The notes beneath the pieces were generated by a model, which saw nothing but the letters and a program-made list of their open reading frames with translations, did no database searches and was not told where the DNA came from. Below are positions 13,287-25,392 of a DNA stretch of 64,000 nt, in pieces (positions within the stretch are counted from its first letter, which is position 1; every line of letters begins with the position of its first letter). The stretch is from positions 62,001 through 126,000 of the forward strand of contig NW_024468571.1 of assembly GCF_001632365.1 (NCBI RefSeq), given 5' to 3'. The translations under genes and the position numbers were made by a program. This DNA is from Laetiporus sulphureus 93-53 (Eukaryota > Basidiomycota > Agaricomycetes > Polyporales > Laetiporaceae).

Positions 13287-14549
13287 CTTACGTCCTGTGG
13301 TGGGGAAGGTCTCGTGAAGGATACCTACCCTTATATATGACGTACTGAGTCACATATAGCTACAATGAGCATAGAGAAGTAAGTATTGCTTATAATTAAA
13401 GAAGGAACGATGGCCCGCTCTTACTGCACACCTGAAGCACTGAGATCATCGATCTTCCTATTCCCGATCTTAAAATGATGGTGTCCTCCACATGCCGAGC
13501 GTAATTTCTTTTTACCTCGTGTTCTGAGCCAGGCTATGTAAAAGATGAATACATCAATCAGAGACGCAATCAGTGATATCAGAACCAAGCGCAGCGCATA
13601 CCAATGATTTGCCGCGCAGACATTGGCTCGTTTCTTTCAAAACTTCTCTACGTGATGTTGCTGACTTTGGAGAAACTATCGTGCAGACTGCCCGGACCTT
13701 CATAGCATGGAGGCAGGATACCTGATATAACCCGTCCAGCTACAAACTGTCTCAAAGCTGTCTTCACGTGAGACTGTGGGTACCACCTCCCTGTTACGCC
13801 GGTTTTTGAGGGGCACTAATGTGACTGCACGGCGTCCCGGCGATTTGACACGCGGCTGGGCGAGCTGTCATCCTGAACATCAAAATGATACATCATGGAC
13901 ATGATCAAGTTTCCGTCGCTCTTTTGTTACAGGACTTCCCGCAGAGACCGCATGCTCGTGATTGCATCAGATTACTGCCATGCTCCGTGAGGGGATGGGG
14001 GTAGAACTCTAGAAGGTCTGAAAATGAATTAGAGAGAAGTCAAGCCGCCTTCCGATCAGTGATCAAAAACCCAAGAGGCGCTCACAGTCACCTGTACCCC
14101 TCCTTGTCTTCGGGGTTTCGATCTCTGATCGTTTGTCTCCATGAGGGGCAGAAGGTCTGGGAACGAGATTAGACAGAAGAAAATTCACTGGAGCTTTAGC
14201 CGGAATGCTGAGGTCTGGCTGATTCTGATGTTTCTCGCGGATTCATGGCCGCCTTAGTAATGGAGGCTTCTTTGCATCTTTTCGAACCCAGAAACTTGAA
14301 GGTTCACCGAAGGCATCAGAAATAGAAAAGCTTGAAAAAAAACATAGAGCCCGATAGGGTGGAAAAGATGATAATACTTTTAAAAATGACTAAAGATATT
14401 GCCGATGCCAGCCATGACTCGTCAAATGTTGCTTTATTATCTGAATATCGATACATACATGATGATGAAGGGAGTAGCTCGAGAGTATGGGGCATGTAGG
14501 CATAAAGAATGGTGAGGTAACAGAGCAAGCGGCATATTTAGGTCAGAAT
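13287..14549. other. Intergenic region upstream of A-T-R copy A
   Basis: Apart from the TATA-like box next to copy A, nothing coding is recognised. It separates the start of copy A from the 3' end of membrane protein copy 1. Confidence 0.55.
13331..13340 (-). promoter_or_regulatory. TATA-like box of A-T-R copy A
   Basis: TCATATATAA on the - strand lies about 45 bp upstream of the start codon at 13286, the expected TATA position for this gene. Confidence 0.45.
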
Positions 14550-15957
14550 CTAGACAGCCTCCAGGGATATGCCTGCACTCGAGCATTTCCCATTACCCAC
14601 CGTGTACTCGTCCTCCTGATGTACCACTGTACTGATGTTGACCGCGAGGGGCTTCATCGGATACGGTTGGGACTCCACAGAGCGCTGCTGATTATGTCCT
14701 GCCCCTGAATGACTTTGGACGGAGCCTTGCGAGGCTAAATGCGCCCAACCCAGTCCGACTCGGACATTGATCAACATAAAAGAGATGCCGCTGATGACGG
14801 CGAAGGTGTCGACCGCTGTAAACTGTAGGTTGGAGCCAGTTTGATAGGTGACGAAAAAGAAGATGGTCCATGAGCTTGAGAGAAAACATATTCAGTGTTT
14901 TACATTGAGGTAGCAAAGAACATGCATACGTGTACAAAGCAGCACTTTCGATGATCGTTGCAAGGACTCCCTGCATACGGCTTCGACGTTAATCATATGG
15001 CCAGCACAGACAAAGACGATATCGAACCAGTAAATTTGCGCCAGCATAGTTTCTTATCGAAACGTATGAACGCCAGACACGCAAGGTGATCATAACTATG
15101 TATTACAATTCGTTAGTGACATGCACCGCAACAGATTGAATGAATAGAACAAACATGAACTATAAACATTTGTGCTATGTCGGAATTAGCGTTGGATGTT
15201 GGAAGCTAGTGACGTGTGTCCTACCAGAGCGTGAACACGCAATCGCTGGTGATCCAGCGGCCGGCCGCAGATAGAAAGACATCTTCGCCTGGATCATACT
15301 GGCTAAATTGATACGTGATCCCAACCCCACATACTGGAGCAACACTATTGCGTGAGAGGGCACGATGCATCTTTGCGAACATGGACGTACCAGTCAAACC
15401 GACTAAGGTGCACAACGGAAAGATGATAACGGCTGAGCGATAGTTCCAAATAATCCAAAGACGATAAATCTGGAGGACAAGTCCGGTTGAGAGGGAACCC
15501 GGGACGAGTATGGCGTTCCAAGATACATACGACCATCGAGTCACCGATAACCAGTGTGGCCATTATGAACCCGGTCTTGACGACTTCGGTCGTCTGCTTG
15601 AGATTGCCGAAGAACCCAATTGGATTTGACCCTCCTTCATGATATACGAAGGCATCAAAAGACCGGGTGACAGTCAGTATCCAGTGCTGGAAGGAGGTCA
15701 CAGTTAGTGATCGACTTCTGCGCCTGACAAAAGAGAGCCAATACAGCTGTGATGGTGGTAGACAGCGCAATTGCGCCAATGAACATCGGATTGCGGTGCA
15801 ACGGCGGAGGAGTTGCTCGGAGAGGGCCGATGGATGCTCGTTGCTTGAGGACAAGAAGATATATTGAAGTGGTCGATAGAACGAAGAAGATACCATAGAA
15901 GAAAGCTTCCATAGACACTGTGGCCAAGTTTACAGAAACAAGTGGCTCTTGTATCAT
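14550..15957 (-). CDS. Multi-pass membrane protein of unknown function, copy 1
   Basis: It starts MIQEPLVSVNLATVSMEAF at 15957. Exons read in order give hydrophobic segments (FFYGIFFVLSTTSIYLLV; MFIGAIALSTTITA; VIKTG-like VVKTGFIMATLVIGDSMV; IYRLWIIWNYRSAVIIFP; VCGVGITYQFSQYDPGED; AAGRWITSDCVFTL; GVLATIIESAALYT; FTAVDTFAVISGISFMLIN), about seven membrane spans. The tail ends in polar sequence (NGKCSSAGISLEAV). It shares exon plan and motifs with copy 2 at 28-29.5 kb. One small exon near 15.1 kb needs a weak donor (GTTGCG), so the frame is probably but not surely intact. I do not recognise a named family; seven-span proteins of this kind are common in Agaricomycetes and mostly uncharacterised. 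It lies next to an A-T-R gene, as copy 2 does. Confidence 0.65.
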
Positions 15958-16846
15958 ATTGCCCGTCGGGAAGAAGTGGATTGAACCTTACGGCCGATTC
16001 AGTACATGAATGAACAATCCAAGACGTGGGTTTTGAGCGAAGGCAAGCGTCTAAGATGACATGACAGGGGCGTCTCCGGATCTCTGTAGGTGGGAATGCA
16101 TCATAACAATCAGAGCTAAGTAGCACGAGGAGTTGCAACTTAGAAACGACATGAGTACGCGCACAGCTTTGCTCAGATCAAAGTCGCACTAGTGGTGATA
16201 TGCGCACTGCAGTCGTCCAATAACTCGAGCTCGTCAAGAGAAACCCGTAGCCTAATAAATTACAAGCTCGATTGAGCAAGCAACAAGTCAGTCTCCCCAC
16301 ACTACGTGAGTCAGAGGGTTGATAGATGCCACGGCTAACCAGATGAGACAACAAATGGAGAAGTGGCACCTTTGAAGCAGTACATCAGAGATGATTGCGA
16401 TCATCCATCACCGTTGCGAATCGGAGGCTATCAGAGGCCGCGCGTGGACATCTTGATAGTACCGGCCAGATTGACGGTCATCTGTGACACTTCGAACACT
16501 CACGCGGTGCTCAGGCACCACATAATCAGTTGTCAGCACCATGCCTCGCGCTTGACGCATTGATAGCCGAGCGCTGAGGCCTGAGGCATGAATGCATGTC
16601 GCATGATGCACTGCCAGGCCTTGAGGCCTTGAGCTTGAGGCCTGAGGCCTGAGGTCCAACGCAACTTGATACAGTTGAACATGAATGCTGCGGAAGCCAT
16701 GTCAGCGGTTGCAGCGGAAATGGATAGTTTCACATCCTTCGTACCGCCAGTCACTGATATATCAAATAGAATAGAGTAAATCCGCAGGAAAACACGGATC
16801 ATCTCACGAAATATACGCGCGCATGAAGACCTGAACTTCTCGCATT
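15958..16846. other. Intergenic region with a GAGGCCT-rich repeat
   Basis: No exon is recognised. It should hold the promoter of membrane protein copy 1. A short imperfect repeat built on GAGGCCTGAGGC lies at about 16570-16655. Confidence 0.5.
16570..16655. repeat. Short imperfect GAGGCCTGA repeat
   Basis: The words GAGGCCTGAGGC, CAGGCCTTGAGGCC, TTGAGGCCTGAGG and CCTGAGG recur in direct orientation over about 85 bp. AGGCCT is itself a palindrome, so the stretch can pair with itself. No function is assigned. Confidence 0.5.
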
Positions 16847-17025
16847 CGGACACGTTATTCAAGGCTATCTCCTGGTGCCCGCGGCAGGCCTCTCTGCTTG
16901 CCTCGGGAGGCGGGACCAACGACGCGATGGTGCACGTTAGGAACACCACCACGGGCGCGCGGTTGCACTCGCTCGCCATCGCATAACGTGGTCGCCGCAT
17001 TCGGAAGGAATTTCTCACGACGGCG
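16847..17025 (+). pseudogene. Fragment of duplicated CDC20 (exon 3 piece)
   Basis: The stretch from CACGTTATTCAAGG onward matches the end of CDC20 intron 2 and the start of exon 3 at 7608-7800. Both read GGCTATCTCCTGGTG, then CCTCTCTGCTTGCCTC, then ACCAACGACGCGA, then CACCACGGG and GCGCGGTTGCACTCGCTCGC. Point changes and short indels break the frame, for example GTTAGGAACACC against CATCTGGAACACC, and TTCGGAAGGAATTTCTCACGACG at the right end. No other CDC20 exon is nearby. Because it keeps intron sequence it came from genomic DNA, not from an mRNA. It cannot make a protein. Confidence 0.85.
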
Positions 17026-17924
17026 TCACTCACGGGCGTCTACGGCGTCCCTCCGCGTAATTAATATTAATTTCTCTTTGCCTGTGGCCCGTGCACTTTG
17101 ACGCGTCTCCCTCGCCCATCCAATGCACGACTCCGCCCGTCTGTGGGTCCGTGGTAAGCCTGATCAATTAGGAGAGCGGCCCACCGCAACCCCGCCATCT
17201 CACTCTAAATGATCCCGATATAGTTATCGAGTCGGTTTGTAGTGAGCAAGGCGTTGAACGATATTGTTGTGCGGTGGAGAGTGCGTCTCGCGAGTGAGCT
17301 TTATACTCTCAATTTCAAGCTTCACTGGTCGAAAGCATTCCGCATCGGGCGGTCGACTAGGTCAGACAGCTATGAGCGTCGTCCGTTGCGGGCATGCAGT
17401 GATTAGCACTCGCGGCTGCTCGACCGCTCGAGGCTCTGCCACCTGCGCATGGACGGTATGCAGCACCCGCCGATTCGTATGGCTCTTAATTATGCCTATT
17501 AATTCCATTCTTTCCTCGTAATTGTATCCCTCAGCCTCCTCCCCAATCCTTTAAATATATCTCGTCATTCGCTCAGAAGTCCTCGCCATCTGTCACCGGC
17601 GACGTGAGGCGAGGCCACGAGCAAGGACTGGTCCGATCCTTATGTCCACGAATGTGAGCAGCGAGCGAGTGTTATGCGAAGCTGATCATGCGAGGGTGGT
17701 CGGCGAGCTTGGTGTCCGCGTCAGATCTCGGGTAGAGCTTCAGCGCGTGCAGCTCAACAGGGCAGGTCTGTGATGCGCATCTGCTCGGGAAACGGCATTA
17801 ATGACGAGCGAGGGACGCTGGGATGGTGACTTACAGAGACAACCTGCTTGCACTGGTGCCACGCTCCCATCCTGACCGTTTCGCGTAATCGCGGTGAACG
17901 CTGCGCCTCCACGGCATTGCCGCC
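17026..17924. other. Unassigned region before A-T-R copy B remnant
   Basis: No exon I can name is seen. The N-terminal half of the adenylation domain expected upstream of copy B is not found here. AT-rich words such as ATTAATATTAAT occur near 17060. Confidence 0.45.
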
Positions 17925-20900
17925 TTTTCACAGGATGGGTATGATTACGCAGCTGTATGCGCCACTCGTAACCGGCCAGCCGGTCTCGCTCTTCGCACCT
18001 CGTACTCCCAATCCCCACTTCAAAAAACGCGCTCGAAGCTACACGATGGACAAGTGCAAACGCGCTCCCTGCCATCCATGCATACTTAGAGGTGTGTGCG
18101 ACCAAAACGTTTGTCCTACTGTAGCGGGTCGACCTCGTGCTCAATCGTCTTGTGCAGGAATCAATACGCGATGACGAAGGTGTTAGATTACTCGCGGAAC
18201 TTGATGCTGTGGTGCGTGAGCCTCCCACCTGATCTCGCATCCCGGGCACTGCTCAGCGCCTCGCATTATCATCAGGCGTACGGCGGTGGTCCGCTCTCAA
18301 AGAAAGCTGGTGACAGGCTCATCGACGCGGGTGTAACGTTAGTCGCGGTGTATGGTGGCACCGAGTTCGGTGCTTCCTCGTCAGCATTTGACTATGAGCG
18401 CGACGTTCGCATGAACCCTGCAGGTAAGACTCGCGAGGAATGGCAGTGGATCCAGTTTCCCACGGACCTGGTGAACATTCGCTGGTATTCGTGGTACGTT
18501 ATCAAGGACTCGATGCGGCCCCGTGCTTATATATGCACGCTGTGTAGCCATGCCCGACTCACTAGCCCAGCAAGGAAAACCTCACAAATGGCGAGAAAGG
18601 CTATGCGGCCTCGGACCTTTGGGAGCCACACCCAACCAAGCTGGGGCTTTAGCGGATGTACGTCTCCTGACGCTCATATTCTGTCAACTTCGATCCTGAC
18701 CCGCCACCTGCAGCATTGGACGTACCGATGACGTGGTTGTGCTGAGCAATGGTGTGGTTTCTGTGCGGGGCGAACGTTGGATTCTTGCTGATAGGTTATT
18801 GCGTGTTGCAGGTGAGAAGAGCGTACCGATTCAGCAAGAGACCCATGTCGGTGCACATCTTTGGGTTACTGGGGTGCTCATGTTCGTTCGGGGGCGTGAG
18901 CAGCCCAGCGTGATAATTGAACAGACGCCCGAGTACGCCGTTCGGGCGGGCGACCAGGGCCATCTAGTCAACGTGAGAAACACTGTCAGGTATGGCGCAA
19001 GCAATACCTGGTGTTGTCTCATTGCTGAGAACGGAGCGTGCTGCTAGGCGGCAGGTTGAGGACGCGAAGGCCCCAGCACCGGCCTTCGCGCGCATCTTCA
19101 AGGAGATGATTTTGGTGGCTGATCCTGCACGGCCATTTTCACGGGCTGCGAAGGGGACGATCATGGGGAAGCAGGTCCTTGCGCTGTACGAAGCGGACAT
19201 AGACGCCTTGTTTGTTTGACGACAAAGAGTCTTTGGAGCATTGCTGACTGGCCGATACCTTTCAGGTACAACGTCATCGCGGAAAGCAGAGACGCACATG
19301 GAATCGTGCCTCCGAAGTCGTGGGCGTTCTCAGATGTGGAAATGTAGCTTCTGCAAATCGCATGCGACATCATCCGTCGAGGAAACATATCAGCTACGGA
19401 CAACATTTTTGAGCGTGGCTTCGACAGGTCAGCAGTTTCCTCCGTAAAGCTATGGTTCATGGTGTTGACCATCGGTCGTTTGTCGTCAGCTTGAGCGCCG
19501 CATTCTTGCGAAACCGCATCGTCGGTGCCCTTCGCTCGTCATCTGATCCCTGTGCTGTTCATGCCGCGCGGGCTATACAGTCCAATCTCATCTTCGCACA
19601 CCCGAAGCTCTCATCGCTTGCACGGTTCATCTCACAGCTTGTTGCACTGGACCGAGCAGCCTCCAGGAGATAGGCTCCACTGCCGAAGACATCGAGACTT
19701 TGGTGCAGAAGTATGCAGCACTTCTCCCGCGAGATCCTCTGGAAGAGACACAAAGGTCATCCGGGAAAGGACCGATCGTGTTGGTCACTGGCATGACGGG
19801 GACTCTCGGGGCGCATTTATTAGCCGAATTACTATCCAATTCGCAGGTCGAACATGTGTACGCGCTCAACAGAGGCTCAGAGCTGCATGAACGTCAGCTT
19901 GCTGCATTCAATGCGGCACAGCTTCCAGCAACCGTCGCGTCTAAGCCAAAGCTGACGTTACTTTCCAGGGACCTTGACCGGGAGGACTTCGGTCTGGACG
20001 ACGCTCTTGTGGAGACAGTAATGGTCTTTATGCTCCGCTCCTACTTACTTGCGCTTATCAGCTTTGCGCGACGGTAACGCACGTCATGTACGACGCATGG
20101 CGGGTCCATTTCAACCTCGCGTTGTTGTCACAAATCAAATCCGCGGTTCAGCTAGCCACCACTTTCGCGACCGCGAAGTTCTTCACATCGTCCGTCACGA
20201 TCGCACAAGCATGCTCAAGAACACGGTCTGAGCCTGTGCCTGAAGTGCCAGTTGAGAATCCTGCGGTCGTTGTTGGCTCGGGTTACGGTAGCTCCAAGTA
20301 TGTCGTGGAGGAGGTGAATGAGAAGCTTCCTAATATGCTGGGCACTGCGAGCAAACTCTGGCAAAGGTCCTCGCTCATGGGCGGAGGTCGGGTCTGCGCT
20401 CAAGCATATTAAGTTCCGGCCAGATCTGTGGTTCTAGGAAGGGCGGGGCGTGGAGCACGAAAGAATGGGTACCAATACTGGTCAAGTCCAGCATCGCACT
20501 GGGTTGCTTTCCGTCCGTGCCTGGGGTACGTCGCACTGTCGGGCCATCGTAGACGATCTCACGTGCATAGTACAGGTCGTCTCTTGGGTGCCGATGGACA
20601 TTGCGGCCCGTGCAGCGACAGACATCGTGCTGGGCGACAATGACGTTGATGTTGTCAACATTGTGCATCATCGACCGGTCAGATTCGACGAGGTCCTGAC
20701 TGCCATTGTCGCTGAGCTACGAATTGGATTGCCGTTTGTATCGATGGAACGCTGGGTTCAAGAGCTGGAGAGTAAAGCTCACAACCCATCGGTGAATGAC
20801 GTCGAGGGCATAGTGAGTTTGTATGTTTTGTCCAATATTTCAGTCTCTCACCTCTCCCAGCCTGCCATGAAGCTGCTGGACTTCTTCCAAACCTTACTGC

Positions 20901-21126
20901 AAACTCTGCAAGGCAATGACAATGCAGATGAGACGGAAGTGTATGGAATACCCTTCTTCGAGAGCGAGAAAGCTCGAGAAGCGAGTACGGTTCTGCATGA
21001 ACTAGGCCCTCTTGGTACTGACGACGCGAAAATCTTGTTCAAGTACTGGAGGGATAAAGGATTCCTCCAACAAACACCAGAATGGAAGCAGGCTACAGAG
21101 CGGCACTGTGTCATGTCGCAGGATTA
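17925..21126 (+). pseudogene. Decayed adenylate-forming reductase (A-T-R), copy B, different subfamily
   Basis: Only scattered frames remain, but they run in the proper order. Adenylation pieces are GMITQLYAPLVTGQPVSLFAP (18.0 kb), GGGPLSKKAGDRLIDAG and VYGGTEFG (18.3 kb), a GRTDDVVVLSNGV-like stretch (18.72 kb) and ARIFKEMILVADPARPFSR (19.1 kb). The reductase is best kept: VLVTGMTGTLGAHLLAEL (19.78 kb), GSGYGSSKYVVEE (20.28 kb) and VSWVPMDIAARAATDIV (20.58 kb), ending LFKYWRDKGFLQ (21.06 kb). The first ~250 residues of the adenylation domain are missing, the carrier Ser region is scrambled, and several frameshifts and stops interrupt the gene. Motif wording differs from copies A, C and D, so it belongs to another A-T-R subfamily rather than being a sister copy. 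It is not functional as read. Confidence 0.82.
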
Positions 21127-21211
21127 ATAGTTCCCGAATGACCCTAGGGTATGGCAAACGAACTGATGATTGCCCATTGCGTAACTGATGTGGATGACGG
21201 TGTCGGTTTAG

Positions 21212-21661
21212 GCTGTCTCATGGGTCCCAATCGACATGGCCGCGAAGGCATTGGTCGAGTTCCGCACTGCAACAGCGATGCCGGCTGTAGTTCACCTTGT
21301 GCACCCTCGTCCGGCGCCCTGGTCAATGCTTGCCACCAACATCGCGTCCGATATCTCTGTTCCTCTGGTTTCGTATGCCGAATGGCTGTCCAAGCTAGGG
21401 AATATGGTCCAGGAATCGCACGACGAATCACTTGCGGAGGTCGAGCTTTTGCGAGACATGAGGGCCCTTCGCTTACTTCCGTTCTTCAAAGGACTTGCGC
21501 CATCCACCGGAGGAGACGCATTGGGCTTCCCCCGTCTGTCTGTGGAGAGGGCAAAGGCTCTATCGCCTACGCTATCCGCTGGACGCCCTCTGGGCGTCGA
21601 TGACGTCGGAAGATGGCTTAGGCACTGGCGTGACGTAGGCATGGTCCCGGATTCGAACTAG
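21212..21661 (+). pseudogene. Lone 3' exon of an A/C-type adenylate-forming reductase (copy D)
   Basis: Directly after a splice acceptor (GTCGGTTTAG) the frame reads AVSWVPIDMAAKALVEF, HLVHPRPAPWSMLATN, LRDMRALRLLPFFKGLA, GGDALGFPRLSVERAK and WLRHWRDVGMVPDSN, then TAG. This is the last ~150 residues of the reductase domain, closely parallel to the end of copy C (LRDMRALRLLPFFRGLA, GGNALGFPEL). Nothing upstream belongs to the same subfamily, since copy B ends about 90 bp before. The open frame is intact but has no catalytic core, so it is a relic of a truncated copy. Confidence 0.82.
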
Positions 21662-22869
21662 ACATCCTGGTGGCCTTGTGTCTGACCTGAACTGCTTCCA
21701 GTGTTGTGTAGCCTGCCGCGTGTGATTAAATAGGAAAACATTATTTGATATCAAGGGTTCGTGCGATCATATTTCCGTAGCAGTGGGAAAATTACCTTGG
21801 TCGCCTTCATGCAAAAATGAGAGCATCTGCGTCAAGTGTTCATTCCGATTATTGATTTCCAGCTCTGTGATATCGTATTGCGATGCCAGTATTCATCTTC
21901 TCAGTGCTGTAGCCATCAATCTTCATGAGTCGGTGGAAAAATCTGTCGGGCGAACTCTGGATGCACAAAGATATAAGAGATGGTCTGGCGTCCTAAAGCT
22001 TTAACTCGCACCTGCTACCGCAGCCGCCAAGCGGATAATTTACTGCATCGCTAACAACGTATGTCCAGTTCCTCACTCCCACGTTCAATCGATGCCAAAT
22101 ATCGAAATCTGCTCATGCCGTTAGCCTTCTTTGTTCTGCATTCGGTTACCAGCACTGTGCGACATGAAGCAATTTGGTCGCCATGAAGATCGGTTCATGC
22201 CGCCTTACTGGCAGCTTACAGATGTTTCGCACCCCCTCGCAGCTGAGGAAAAGGTTTATTTTGTAACTTATAATACGCGCAACGCGCGTTTTAACCCTGC
22301 AAAACAATGTCAATGGAAGACCTCCCCGGGCCCGGAACTCTTCATAATACTGAATCGTTTCCAATGGTTCGTCCCGTCCCGGCCTCATCGTGACCAACGA
22401 CATGACTGACGAAACTATCATTATCGTCGGATGTTTCCAGACAGAAGTGTTAGTCCGCGAAGCACTAAGCGCTCAAGAGCGGTCGAAAAGCAAGCGAACG
22501 TGACCGTGACAATGACCACAATTGTTTTCGTCCAGACCGCCGTGATGCGTGACTTCGGAACCGTTCTACATACTACAGCAAGTCCACAGTGCAGCCAATT
22601 TCAATGACGGAAGACTGCTCAACAATTGCAACGCGTTTCATGCTAACCGGAAGCGATTCGATCAATGATGCCAGTGCACCCTGGGCGCGGGTTTGAAGCT
22701 TTAAAGCCCGGTCGCCTCGGAGGTATCATCTATCATGACAGTGGCACGCTTTGATATTCTTCATCAATGGGAAGTACATCTCCTGGTTCTTATAGTCAGA
22801 TGTACATTTCTACATCACACTCGATGCCTACCACATCACGCCGGTCTTCGCGTTTCGATGGTCTGAGCA
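21662..22869. other. Unassigned region between A-T-R relics and PKS relic
   Basis: No KS-domain homology or other exon is recognised, although the PKS relic to the right would be expected to have its KS domain here. The KS portion appears to be lost. Confidence 0.5.
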
Positions 22870-24715
22870 CGTAGACCAGTGCCACCGGGCTACCACCGAA
22901 ACATCTCTGATCGAACAATATGGCGTGTTCACGGACGCGAAGCCATTGCAGGAGCTGCCATCCACCTGGCCTACCTCCGTCATACTTCCCTGCGTTTCCA
23001 TGGTCCAGATCGCATTATTCGATCTTCTCCGCGACAGTGGCATGCGTTCCGATATTGTCGTCGGTCATTCTGCTAGAGAGAGCCATACTACATGCTTCTG
23101 ATGCCGCACCGAAGGACATAGCAATGGACATCCCTATCGCGCCAGTCTGGATTTTGTCGAACAGGAGCACAGCACCATGGCGGCACTCGCATGCACACCG
23201 GAATCTGGCAAGACAGTCATGAATATCCTAATTTTCGACGAGGGTGAGGACCCCCGCCTTCTCGAGCAAATTCGACTTCTGATTTTCTCTAGAATCCTTG
23301 TATCTCGCTCATGCACTATCCACAAATATCGAGAAGATATTCAGCGTGCACACGACAACTAGACGCTTGGTCGTCAATGGCGATGCAGAGCCGTCACAAT
23401 TGGCATCATTATCTCTGCTGTGCACAGCAACTCAGATAGACCTCTCGGAATCGCATGGTGCCCTGAACCTGCAGGCAGTCTGCTTCAATATCATAGCATC
23501 ATTACACCCATCGGTTTCAGGAAGATCACTGGCCGAGGACCTGCAATATCTAGAGGAGTTCCTGACTCCGGGAGGGCTTCTCGTTCTCGTACAGAATGTT
23601 GATGACCGGAAGCTTGCAAACTCTCCCATCCCTGCCAGCAACATTACAACCGATGCGCAGCCTCCGCATCCAGCAGAGATATCTTCCTCAAGGCATTGGC
23701 TGGCTCCACTGGAATTTCACGCCTTCCCTTCCACTGAACGCCCGTTTTATACTTCAGACGGGCTCTTGCTACAAGCACAGTACAGTGCCCGACTATATTT
23801 CCCCCGGATAAAATGCGGTCTTCAACTGCGCAGGAGATCGTCCTCCTGCCGTCATGGGTCAGAGCGATGTGCCGCCATTCCATGCGAGCATCACTGGGTT
23901 AGGTGCGTCAAGATCCGACGCCGGTCTTTATGCTATTGTCGGCCATGTGGACCAACTCGGGATGGATGTGGACCCTGAACACTTGACCCGAAAGGCTCGC
24001 CGCTCATAATGTGGTGCATGAAGGTGCTTTATTTCCGGCAATGCAGACCCATCTCGCGGCGCTGGAGTGCTTCTGGCATTCTTGTTAGTGCTCCGCTCTC
24101 AGAATCGATTTCTCGCAGAATACGACGAGAATATGGAAAGGTTCAGTGATTGCTATACGCTCATCCGCCTCTTTTCTCGACTCCATGTCTCGGCGCCCTC
24201 ATATAGACGATTTCATCCTTTCTGAATATGAGCAGGACAACGAGGTACTGGACACGTTTGCCGCCACGAGCGCATCTGTACTCATCTGGCGAACATGCCT
24301 CAAAGCGGCCCACATTCTCGCTACCGATCCTTGGGCCATCGGATTGCGCGCGGCTCTGCTTCGAGTGCAGCGGAGCTCATATCTATCTCCCTTTCCGTGT
24401 CCGATCTTCTCCTTGGCTATTCAAACCGAATGAGACAAACCTGTTAATCGGCGACGTAGGCAACATTGGCATGCGTACCGCTTTGTGGATGTACGAAGTA
24501 GGTGCTGTTTGCATTATCCACGGTGTTTTATTCTCTTTCTGCCATTTAACTCTAGAAGAAAGGCGTCAGGCACATTGAGAACACCTCCTGATCTGGGTGA
24601 AGGCACATAGAGCGCGCAAGTGACACTCTTGCGCTTCATTTACTGGTACTTAGAGACAGGCCCAGACCTACCGTTGTCGCTTAGGCGTCTGACGCCAACT
24701 CCGCTGCATCGCTCG
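22870..24715 (+). pseudogene. Decayed, internally deleted polyketide synthase relic
   Basis: It parallels the intact PKS at 48-57 kb but in pieces. Acyltransferase: [19 protein letters not shown], with the active-site motif changed to GHSARE and then a frameshift, and [10 protein letters not shown]. At about 23207 the acyltransferase jumps straight into the methyltransferase-like part (SGKTVMNILIFDEG), skipping about 2.1 kb including all of DH. Then SLYLAHALSTNIEK, FLTPGGLLVLVQNV and RHWLAPLEFHAF follow. A second jump near 23850 joins the stretch after GACTATATTTCC to [13 protein letters not shown], losing about 340 bp. Then [31 protein letters not shown] (ketoreductase nucleotide motif) and a corrupted SGRRSIEQ region. 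The KS, carrier and thioesterase parts are absent. It is not functional. Confidence 0.85.
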
Positions 24716-25392
24716 GGCGCATTACGGATGTACGCATTCCACTAGTATTTGCATGACCTCAATTTACTGCAGGGCTGCAACTGCGGCTTCAACATATCAT
24801 TTGGATATCAGATGTGTTCCAACTACTCGCTACAATGTGAAAGCAGCGTGGTCAGTGTCGGCTTTGGCCCGTGATAGAGCGGGAGAACTCACAAGAATCC
24901 ACAACCGGAGAAAACAACTGCGGCCCTTCCATAACTGGAATGCATGCACACCGTTTTCCCACGTCAGCTCTACGACTTCACAATATGGGGCCCTATAATG
25001 CAGGCTGAAAAAACGGACGCCACGCACCTCTCCATATGCATGCGTGGCAGCCCCGGTGACGGGAGTGTTTGGTGGGTGGATTGCAGATAGAACATGTGTG
25101 AGGTCATCTGTCACAGAGTAAATCGTCACAGTCCCAGCAAGTACTTGATCCGAAGCTTCAATAAGAGTCGGGCATCAGATTCCCACTCACATGTGACATT
25201 TGAAATGAACGGAAGACCGCTGCGTATGGATCTATTTTACGCATTGCGACAGAAAGAGGTGGGTGAAACGATTTTACGCAGCCACCATCCCATCAGCCGA
25301 CGCAATCGGAATGTACACGGCCCTTTGACGCTCCAGGGGTCCGCTGCCAGGACGCACTTTGTGCACTGTCGCTCCCTTGTTTGACGACCACG
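24716..25392. other. Intergenic region between PKS relic and MFS gene
   Basis: No coding homology is seen. It should carry the promoter of the MFS transporter, and no TATA element could be assigned. Confidence 0.5.

Noticed and set aside
16533..17033. Open frame of 166 residues on the - strand
   Set aside because: It is the antisense shadow of the CDC20 fragment; the same shadow (SLVPPPEASRE) appears opposite CDC20 exon 3 at 7421-7750.
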